A model generated the notes under the pieces. The model was not told the DNA's origin. It worked only from the letters and a program-made list of their open reading frames with translations, and ran no database searches. This document shows, piece by piece, positions 50,039 to 62,000 of a DNA stretch of 64,000 nucleotides (the stretch's first letter is position 1; each line of letters starts with the position of its first letter). The translations under genes were made by a program, and so were the position numbers. This DNA comes from Nymphalis io (taxonomy: Eukaryota > Arthropoda > Insecta > Lepidoptera > Nymphalidae). The stretch lies in the NCBI RefSeq assembly GCF_905147045.1, contig NC_065913.1:6064001-6128000 (forward strand), read 5' to 3'.

Positions 50039-53000
50039 CTATGACTGCCTACTATGCTATGACTGTTGGTTTAGTGGCTTGATATAAGGCCGCAGACCCG
50101 GAGGTCCTGGGTTCAATTCCCAGGTCGGGCCAATAAAAAGTTATTGGGTGTTCAGAAAATTCTCAGTAGCAGCCCGGAGTCTGGAAGTTGGAAGTGTGTA
50201 CACTCCCGTGCCTCAGAAACCACGTAAAGCCGTTGGTCCTGCGTCTGAACTCTTTCCGGTCGTGTCGGATTGCCGTCCCATCGGATTATGAGAGCTTAGG
50301 AATAGAGAGTGCATCTGTGTTTGCGCACACACTTGTGCCCTATAATATCTCCTAAGTAGTTGGCTAATCTCTCTTTAGATTGGCCGCCGTGGCCGAAATC
50401 GGTCTGGAGGACATTATTATTATATATATTATACATATATATATATAGGTGTATCCTTATATTTTATACCTTGCGCAGTTTTGCTCGACCACTCTCATCA
50501 TATATATATATAATGTATGGTGGTATGGTGCTATATCTGTTATTCATTGCGAATGAGCCTCTTATAGTAAGTAGTAACCATTGCCCATCGACATGATTGA
50601 CGTGATGAACTATTGCCTTTCGAACGATCGCTATAATAAATTGGTATATAATCATAAAAATATTTTTCAACAAAAAAACAAATATAAATTTTTAACATAT
50701 TTAATTGTTATTATTATGCCATACTTCACGAACAGAGTCCACGATTTTTTCCACAACTACATTCACATAATTACGTAGTTATTCTTCGAATCGCTTTAAA
50801 TAGCAATTTAAATTATTGTTTTATATTATTAATGTGATAAATGAAATTAATTTTATAATATTAATTGCTTAATTTTCAATGTTAAAGTATTATAAAAAAT
50901 ATATTGTTTATGTTATAATCAAATAAGTAATATAAGAAAATGTATATGTATACATATATAATAATATATGTATATAAAAAAATATATAAGCCGAGATTGG
51001 CTTAATGGAATCTTAACCGATGATCGTGCGTTTAAACCGGGCAAGCACCACAGAATTTTCAAGTGCTTTATTTGTGTTTATAATTCATCTCGTGCTTGAC
51101 GGTGAAGGAAAACATCGTGAGGAAACCAACCTGTCTTATATCATTGAAATTATGGTACATGTGTATTCTACCAGCCCGCATTGAAATAAGCTCCAAAACC
51201 TTCTCCTCAAAAGGGAGAGGAGGCCTTATCGCAGCAGTGGGACATTAACAGGGTTTTACTGTTAAATGTATATTGTAACTTAAAATGCACGTTGGACCAG
51301 AGAGAGAGTGGCAAAAGTGGCGCACTTTATGTTAAGACTGAACGTGTTTTTATTATTTCACGTTTACGTGTAGTGAATGCTGATGTTCCTTAATAAATAA
51401 GTAAATAAATATCTTATTTAATATTGAATATATACAAACACGGCCTTACTTATAAACTTACTTAAATTATAATTAACGGGTGAATAGTTTTACAATACTT
51501 GTCTTCTTCTTTCGAATCAATAATGAAAGAAAGAGCGAAATCAGTGTTTAAAAAAACCGTTAAGCAACTTAAGCTGACAAAATAACGCCGACTATGTATG
51601 CCACATATTTTTACTAGCTATTAAAATATGAAAATTCATTAAAAAATATTTAAATGTTTTTAAGAAAATACAGAATCAATAAATTAATCTTACCCTTAGC
51701 AATAAAACTATGATTCTATTTATTTTACATTTTATAATATAGATAAAAGCAACATTTCATTTCATTTTAAATACTCACAGTTCCTTTAACAGTGGTGAGC
51801 CTGATGCCACCTTTCCACCAAGATATGTTCGGTGGCGGTCGCGCACCGACCGCTTGACACACCAGCTCTGCTCGCCGTCCAGCTACTAGGGGACGCTTAC
51901 CCCCTAACAACCTCACCCATAGCGGACGAACTGAGTAAAGTGACATAGTTAGCCTCTAAAGATTTATTTAAATAAATATGAGTACTTTAACTAATACTCA
52001 CGTGAAAATTTTTGAACATTACACAAATTACAAATGTGTAGCAAACACCTTACATCATTAATGGGCAACCAATCGTACAGTCTAAGGTATTGGATCTTGG
52101 CCCTCGCGCCTGTACTTCACACAGTGGTTCACTCAACCTTCAAACCGGATCACAATAATATGATACATAATATTGTTATAAGGAGTAAATATATTCAATC
52201 CACGATAACATCCCACATATTTTTTCCAATTGCTAGTATAAATGTCCAATGTAAGCTGTATAGGCCGCGTCTTCGTGGATTTAACTAACTGTATAAGCTA
52301 CGCAATGATTGCGTCGCCAGATCGTATAAGATATACAATTTATATTTAATTTGAGTTTATTTTCTACTGGTTAACGCCTGCGACTACGCCCGCGTGTCCG
52401 CCGGAGGCCGGTATTAGGTAAAAAAGTAGACTTTACATATTTTTTTTAAGTTACAGGTTCGAGCGTGTGGGGCCCCTGATGGTAAGTTGGTGACTAACCA
52501 ACATAGACATAGACATTGGCATTGTAAGAAATTTTAAACATGCCTGTAAATACACTGGCTCAGTCACCCTTCAAACCGCAACACAACAATACCAAGTACT
52601 GCTAATTTGCGGTAGAATATCTAATGAGTGGGTAATACCTACCCAGACGAGCATGCACAAAGCCCTACAACCAGTAATTATAGGAACCCCAAAGAAAAAC
52701 ATTATTTGGGGTTCCTATTTCAGTGGTTTAGCCGTCAAAGTGGGACAAACAAACAGAAAAAGTTAATTTCACATTTATCATATTAGTATAGATAATCATC
52801 TTCAGAAACCTTCGTTCCTAGAAAAAAATACGTGACAAGCGCGCTTTCCGACATTCTGATAGGAAAAATTTCTGACATCCGATAGGCGTACATCCGGCGA
52901 GCTTCAGAAGCGGACGTACGGTCCGGCAAATTTCTGACAATCTGCGGAGTATAGTACAAAATGTATGCGCAGTGACTTCCGGTGTGAGCTAGAATTTCTC

Positions 53001-56000
53001 CAACGGCTTATGAAAAATGTAAGGCAGTTCTTAGAAATACGTTGTTTGTTCGTATTCTCATCGTTGGTTTTATTATTCGATGTTGTTTTGAAATTCTTCA
53101 ATATTTCAATAAGTCTCCTATTAAGTTACATACGCCGGTTCTTCTCAGATTAAGGTATTTTTTAACCGGTGGTAGTTTCTAATTTGACAATCAATAATTA
53201 AGTGTTTCTTCTGTGTTAATTAAGGGTTTTGATTTGATTTCAATGAATAACCAATGCTATGACGTCACAGAAATGCAGGGTTAACAGCTACCTCGACATA
53301 ATTAAGAAAATTGACATACTCTGTCTTTTATTTTTTTTTAATTTAAAATCGCTGTCATGTTATTCATTATTCAAGCAGAGCCTTTTTAAACACTTTTAAA
53401 TTGATATATATAATTTATTTGTGGAGTTGTTATATAGGCTTATTTAAGATTAAATTGAACATAAAGCGTAAAGATTTCGCAATGTGATTCTACTAGGATG
53501 ATCCAGCCTAAAACTGTATTTTTTTTGTAATGTATATCAAAGTCAACCTTATACAATTAATGTTATATACTATATAAGGATATCAAAGAATAAGAACTCC
53601 AAGCTATTCTTTCTCTGTAATAAGCCTTAATGTAATGTTGGGTAAATAAGGAAGGTTGCAAAGTGGCCATCGTATGAACTTAATAGAAACCAATAGCATC
53701 GCATTACGTCGAAGCTGGACTTAATTTGTTAAATCGACGCTTCCCAAATGGGGTAATTCTGAATAAGATGATCAAAATGCTGCGAAGTTCCGGTAAATTA
53801 GACCCACTTTTCTCAACCATTAAGTTTTTCTTTTTTTTATATACAATAGGAAGGTGGACGCGCATATTGGCCACCTGATGATAAGTGGTCACCAACGCCC
53901 ATAGACATTGGTATTGTAAGAAATGTTAATCATCACTTATGTCGCCAATGCGCCACCAACCTTGGCAACTAAGATGTTATGTCCCTTGTGCTTGTAATTA
54001 CACTGGCTCACTCACCCATCACACCGGAACACAACAATATCAAGTACTGCTGTTTTGCGGTATAATATCTGATGAAGTCTCACAGGAGATGAATATGGGA
54101 TTTTTTGTTAAGTTATAATTGATTACGTAAGCTTTCAACAACCCTAACAGCGACGTTCCGACCAGCAAAATTCGTATTAAGCAGTGTTTACCACATCAAG
54201 TACTGGGACGAGAGTTAACGAATAATTATGACTGATGAAAATTATATTACATTCATTTTAATATTGCCCGCGCTTTTAGCTGTGAGACTTGATTGAAATG
54301 CAAAGTAAATGAAAACATGCTGCTAATGTATTTTGGTTGACTGTTTTTTAATGGTATTGGTAGGCAGACTGGCAAATTGGCCTTTTATCAAGTGGCCACC
54401 GTCCAGACATTGGCGATGTAAGAAATATTAACCATGTATGTCTGTAATTACAATGCCTCACTCACCCTTCAAACCGGAACACAACAATATCAAGTATTGC
54501 TGTTTTGCGGTAGAATATCTGATGAGTGGGTGGTACCTACCCAGACGAGCTTGCACAAAGCTCTACCACCAGTATTTTTGTTTAGCGGTAGAATATCTAA
54601 AGAAAGGGTGGTACCTTACCTGACGGGCTTGCATAAAGCCCTACAACCGAGACCTATTTCGGATTTATAGTTTCTTGAAATCTTGTACAACAATCATTAC
54701 TATAATAAACTAAATTACAAACGATAATGACCAAGCTGGCTGGCAATTTAACAACAAAGACTCAACTCTCGGAAGTGCGTCTTGTTTACTTCTGCACAAA
54801 AAGGTACATTGTAAGGTAAACTTCAAACGAAATAAAATACATGATAAAGCTTGTGTCCATCCTGTAGGACTATTCGGTGAGAACAAACTCGAAGCACACC
54901 ACAGAAAACGGTCGTGAAATGTCATGTCAGTGATATGCGACATTCACCATAATAATCATAACATTTCAATAAAACACGCATCAAAATAGTATATCACCAT
55001 AAGACGGTTGTCGACATTTCACGGGTGAGTAATTAAATTAGTTCTTAAAGAAACGCACTGCTGAATAACATGAAGGCTGTAAATAAGTCGATTGTCGAGG
55101 CTGATACAAGAGCCTACTTCAAAGGAGATGATTTTAAATAAATGTGTTTAGAAAAAAAAACATCTCTTTATAATATTAGTTTGATGAATTTTGTACGTTT
55201 AAAGCTTTAACATTTTCAAACTATATTAATTGAAATTTCAATTGCACGGTGTATGTTACAAGTCCATTGAATTTTTAATTAACTTCGTGTGCTTATAAAT
55301 TGTTTGGCTTTCACCTCATTATGCTAGGAGAACTGCTTCCACGGGCTCGATATAGTGCAACAAACCTATCTAAAGGGATTTATAAATATTTCATATTAAT
55401 AGCATATATTTAATTTATTTTATTTTGTTTTCTCATATTTCATTGATTTTGTCATAATTTGTAAATAAGTATGACGTAATATTTTTCTGTTAAGTGATAA
55501 CTGCATTTTTAATATTTTTAAGTTGGCAACGTGATCTTTTAAAAAGGGCGGCAAAGGCAGTTTTTTATATGGAGTGACATAATAAATGGCTGCCGAGCTG
55601 GATATTTGGTTTCTTTTGTTTATATTGTTGTATCGAACAGCGGCCGACCACATCTACCATACCATAGTCGGGTTAATTTGCCGGAACTTAAAATATATTC
55701 GAGTTTTCTGATCAGAAAAAAAATCTAAATGTAAACAACGTACATTGTACTTGTGCAAAGTTAGGGTGAGAGGTTATTTAAAAATCAACTTAATCAATCA
55801 ATTAAATGTCTACATTGTTACAAAACATAATATGAGGGAATTATCCGAGCCGAAAATACCCAGGGGTTTGAACACGTGAATCTTAACCGAAGATTGCGGG
55901 TTCAAATTCGGAAAATCACTTAATCACAATTATTTAAAAGCTCTGAAAAAAAAATTAGCTTAATAATGAGCTTAATTTATCAATCATATCGTACTCATCC

Positions 56001-59000
56001 AAACATTGAAAGAAAACCTGCATGTGTTGGATGAAAATCTGTCACATATGCTACGAACTCGCATTGGAGCAGAGCTGTGGAATGAACACCAAACTTTCTC
56101 TTCAAAAGGAGAGTATTAGCACATTAGTAGGAAAATAAAACGCGCTGCCAAACACCGGTAATAACGAACTAAGCTAACGCTTATTCAAATATTTCTTGTT
56201 TCTTGTTTTAATAGATTTCTGTATACAAGGTACGGTAATTTAATTAGTTTTAGGGGCACATATTCGGACATTAAACAAGCGATGTATTTTTAAATAGCGT
56301 GCGCCTTGCATGCATAAAATTCATATATTTACGCGAACTTTTGGTGCGAATCACAATAAAAGGCTCGAGAGTTGAAAGAGGGGGACAAGGCTAACGGTGA
56401 CATGCGCAAGCGATCCCGTGGAGCTCCTCGTTAAGATGGAAAGGGTGCCGATGGTTTTTTAGAGGGTATTCCGATGTTCGTAACGCACTCGGCGCCTTGG
56501 ACACCGGTGAGCCCCACATACCTCCTCACTATTCTATTATAGATAAAAAAGCGGTACACGGCTTATGTAGGGGTAGAAACACTGAAAGTAGAATCCATGT
56601 TTGTTTTTAATAAAACCAATACTTTATGTACTTCACTTGTTTTAGTTCCTGCAGTTCCATTCAAATAAAATCAAATCAAAATATATTTTATTTAAGTAGG
56701 ACACTTGCGAGCACTTTTGAATCGTCAATTTACAAAATTAAATTAAATTAAAAGCCATATTGCGAACTATTAATATTTTTTTTTTGGAATCAAACAGTAC
56801 ATTCATTCTTAAAACTATAATTTTAACATTAGCACACATACCAGTCAAGTTTCCACTTATAACTAAAACATTATTAGAGCAGAACAAACTAATAAGAATT
56901 AATAAAAATCTTTTGTTTTATAGAACAGGAAAGCGGACGAGCATATGGGCCACCTGATGGTTAGTGGTCACCAACGGCCATAGACATTTGCATTGTAAGA
57001 AATGTTAACCAACGCTTACTTACCAATGCACCACCGACCTTGGGAACTAAAATGTTATGTTCCTTGTGCCTGTAATAACACTGGCTCACTCACCCTTCAA
57101 ACCGGAAAACAGCAATATCAGGTACTGCTTTTTTGCGGTTTAATATCTGATTAGTGGGTGGTACCTACACAGACGAGCTTGCACAAAGCCCTACCACCAG
57201 TAAATCATCATCATCAATAACCATGAGAAAAGCGCAAATTTAAATTAAAGAATTAGGTTTTTATAGGCTCTAACACAAACTTCCTAATACTTGAATATTG
57301 TTTTGTATTGTACTATATTATAACAAAACAGTATTCAAGTATTAGGAAGTAAAGGTAGGTAGAAATATTAACAATCCCTTACATCAACAATGTGCCACCA
57401 ACCTTGGGAACTGAGATGTCATGTCCCTTGTGCCTGTTATGACTGCTAAGTATTTTATTTACCCAGATAGATTTGGACAAAGCCCTACCACAAAGTAAAA
57501 TAAAAAAATTATATTAATAAACATTTTTTTTTTTTAAATAATTACCACCCATATATTTTTCGATTGATTAATCGATAAGAACACCTTTGCTCTTAAAAGC
57601 CTTTTTTTTTATAATATTAATCATAGTTGATATAATCCTCGATTCCATAACATAAAAACCGGTTTCATATAAATGTATGTACATTTATAGAAATTCAATT
57701 ACAGTTAATGGATCTTATGGCGAAGGATATTAAATGGTAATTTCTGCAGCGTTCATTATAATTCAATTTATAATAATGTTACGTCAAGGCTATAGAATTT
57801 AAAGTGAAAATTATTAATTTTTAATAATAATGCGAAATATTTTTATTGTAATAGACTTTTATAAGTATATTTAATAAGGTACATACAGACATAATAAAAA
57901 TGTTGATTATGTGACAATTATATTTATGTAAGTTTTATGATAGTACCTAGTATGTTTTTTTTATTCTATTTTACTCTTTAAGTGTATAAATAACATCCTA
58001 GCATGTTTATATTTTATTTACATTATAATATCATCAACAGTAGAACTCATAAATCAATGCTAATATTATACTAGATGCGAAAGTAATTCTGTCGGTCAAT
58101 GAACTGATTTCGATGATTTTTTTTATGGAGCAAGCTTTAACACCAAGAAAGGACATTAGCTGACCTACTATCTACAACTTTCGCGTAAGCGAAGCCGCGT
58201 GCGTAAATCAGAAATACATAATAAACACCCGATTCTAAACATATGTATTCATACATCAAAACGCCATATGGTTAATTTTTAAGGTTTTACCCTATTTTAG
58301 AGTACAGATACACCTTAATGGCGGTAACATCCAGTAATTGTCCTACGGTTTTAATGCGGATTGGTGAACGCACACGTGACATATCCGTAACCGTAACCGT
58401 AACAGCCTGTGAATATCCCACTGCTGGGCTAAAGGCCTCCTCTCCTCTTTTTTGAGGAGAAGGTTTTGGAGCTTATTCCACCACGCTGCTCCAACGCGGG
58501 TTGGTGGAATACACATGTGGCAGAATTTCAGTGAAATTAGACACATGCAGGTTTCCTCACGATGTTTTCCTTCACCGTAAATCACGAGATAAATTATAAT
58601 CACAAATTAAGCACATGAAAATTCAGTGGTGCTTGCCCGGGTTTGAACCCACGATCATCGGTTAAGATTCACATGTTCTTACCACTGGGCCATCTCGGCT
58701 TATACGTGACATATATATATTTATATTCACCCGACGAAATGTTAACCATTAAGGGATGGTCATCGCCTATGCGCCACGAACTTTGGGCAATAAGACGTCA
58801 AGTCTTGTGCCTGTTACACTCGCTCGTATTTGACACCGGCACACAACAATAATAATTGCGGTTAGTAGTAGAATATAAAGGTACTTACCTAAACCAGCCT
58901 GCAAAAGACCTACCCACGTATGTCCGTAAAATCGGCGTTACGGATTTTTTATTTAAAAAATTACAAACACAAACATTTTTGGTCGTATTTATACGGGTTT

Positions 59001-62000
59001 GATCACGTAATAATCGGTTAAAGTTCACGTGTTCTAATTTCTGGGACATTCTTTAAGAAAAATTCAGGATACCTACGAACTACGAATAAACCGCGATTAA
59101 CGCTAATCCCAGCTTAGTTACGAATCCCTGCACACATAAAATGCTTCCTTATCTATTCTTTTGTACACAGTGGTTTTGTGATATCCAGCAATCTCCGTTT
59201 ATATTCACTAATAACAAATTAAATTTTCCGTCTATACGTCCCATACAATAGCATTATATTAAACTATTATATAAGGATATACTTGTACACTAGCCGCTAT
59301 TAATGTGGATTTAGACGATTTGTTTTTCGTTTATTTTGAATCTCAACGGATGAGATCATTTCGCTCATTCGCTCCAAGTGACACGTGTAACCAAAAAATG
59401 AAACAAAAATAAAAGATAACAATTCATTAGTGAACCGGTTCAAGATTATTTTATTTTGGCATTCGAAATATTCACTTTCACATTTGAAAGAAAGATTGAG
59501 AAAAAATAATGATTAATAAAAACGTTCACAAATTGATATATTTTTTTCTGTATCGTATTGTCTTTGTATGTATTTACTTGTATTTATTGCATCTCCTTAA
59601 AATTATGTTAATATTGTCCAACTAGAGTAAAAAAGACGCATTATTTGTACTGATTTTTTAATCTGTACAAGTGTTGTTGTATGTTACTATAATTATAAAA
59701 ATTATCTAACAATGCCATATTTTTTTATTAATTGTCTTCATTATATTTCATTCAAAGCCACTATATTTAATGTAAGAGGTAAAGGTGTTTTTCCAAAAAT
59801 CCCTCTTGTATAATGTACAATACTTATCCGGCCAGGAGTTAGATACTGCAAGTTCACACACACGCGTCTCTCGTAATTGATTGACGGTAATCCACCGACG
59901 GAAGAGATCGGGCACAGGATCAACGATTTTACGTGCTTTGGAATCGATACAAACTTCTAAACTCTTAGCTGGTAGAGGGAACTTTCAGACAGCAATTCTA
60001 TCACTTTATTAGGACCCGATCCTAGGTTTGTAGTTCAGATTTTCATTATAACTTATATCAATGCCAACGAAAAAATATCCCACACCCTACACATATGCAA
60101 TGTCGAAACAAAATCCGTCCACTACATTAAATAAAGATTGTTGGGCTGTTTAAAAAAACACTTTTGGGTAATTTGGTAAATTATTATGAAGATGAAATCT
60201 CTCCTGCATTATGATAAATCTCTTTGTTAAGGATCCGTCCTACTTTTCGAACAAAACAAGATTAATCACGATTCAAAATTTTGTTCTCCATTCTTGTATT
60301 ATTTAAGCTTTTACGCCCGACTTTGTTTGCGTGAAATTCGGAAAGTTTAGTAAAAAGGTACGCTAGACGCCGAGTTTTAAATGGATAAGTTTTTATCGGG
60401 CAATTTCGAAACTAGAAAGGGTAAAGCATTTTCTTTCTTCTACGTTATTTAACGTTTAGCTAAACATTGATTTAGTTCTTTCTTTCATCGTTGATTAGGC
60501 ACTGAAAGGAAGAAGACACACTGCTATTTGACTTATAACCCAAGAAGTTCACAATAGCAGACCGGGATTTGTAAAATCCCGTACCCCAGAAAGCACGTAA
60601 AGGTAACAACCCTGCATAGTTGGCTAGTCCCTGTTAAAATGGCCGCCCTGACCGAAATCAGTTGTTCATCGTCATTATTGATAATAAAGAGTAGTGTACA
60701 GAGCATCGACTCACTTATTACTTTATACTGATCGGATTTTAAGCTAGGTTCACTTAAGTGATTCAGTAACACAATACAACACAATACAAGGAACATTTGG
60801 CATTTAGATTTTATGGTTGGCATCAAAATACCAATGTTAACACAGACTTACTATAATATATGGAAGGATGAGCTATTACCATCAATATTTACTTGGTGAT
60901 TAGAGCTTTGTGTAAGCCCGCCGGTGTAGATGCAACCCAATTATTACATATTCTACCGCTATGTATCTAGTTGGAAAGGTGAGTGAGCCAGTCATAAAAC
61001 ATCTTAGTTCCCAAGGTTGGTAGCGCATTGGCGATGTAAGCGATGGTTAACATTTCTTACAATGCCAATGTCTATGGGCGTTGGTGACCTTACCATCAGG
61101 TGGCCTATATGCTCGTCCAGTAATAGGTATTCTATAAAAAAAAACTCAGTCTCAGTCAGTATCGTGTACCGAGCGTTAAGATGTTTTCATCAAAAATTCG
61201 TACAAATGTATTTACTTTTATCAACAATGGGAAAATTATATATAAGGTAAGGTAACTTACGATTTACGTTGATCGTCAATGTCTCCGAGAGCGGCGTTAG
61301 GGAGGGATCCGTGACGGCCTGTTTGAAAACGTGAAATAAATATTTTAATGTATTTTTACAAGTAAGGAAAACAGCCAGTAGCTGTACTAACAGTTGTCAA
61401 CTTATATATTCACGCTCTCTTAGAAGTCGGTATTTATTTTGTGTTTTTCTTTTTATATATTAACCTAAATTTCATACTACATATTAAAAAAGGTGTTTAT
61501 GAACTAAAATTATTTATTTATTCTTGGGAAACATACAGCATAATATAATACATAAACAAGTAATTTAACAATTAATTAAAATATATAAAAGAAATATAGA
61601 TGACCCAGTGATAAGAACGCGTGAATCTTAACCGATGATCGTGGGTTCAAACCCAGGCAAGCACCACTGAATTTTCATGTGCTTAATTTGTGATTATAAT
61701 TCATCTCGTGCTTTACGGTGAAGGAAAACATCGTGAGGAAACCTGCATGTGTCTAATTTCACTGAAATTCTGCCACATGTGTATTCCACCAACCCGCATT
61801 GGAGCAGCGTGGTGGAATAAGCTCCAAACCTTCTCCTCAAAATGAGGAGAGGAGGCCTTTAGCCCAGCAGTGGGACATTCACAGGCTGTTTCGATTTCGG
61901 ATATAAAAGAATAGTTAACGAAGTTTTATATAGTTAAACATAGTTACAACACAATGGGACATAAACGTATACTATATATATATATAAACCTGACAGGTGA

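Larger units (their letters stand above)
51931..61260 (-). other. Intron 3 of the side-like gene (9,330 bp)
   Basis: The largest visible intron. It holds at least eight repeat C pieces, three SINE B, two SINE A relics, repeat E, repeat G and two hairpins. 53,160-53,820, 55,060-55,840 and 59,060-59,820 show nothing I recognise. No exon-like segment keeping the exon 3/4 phases was seen. Confidence 0.75.
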
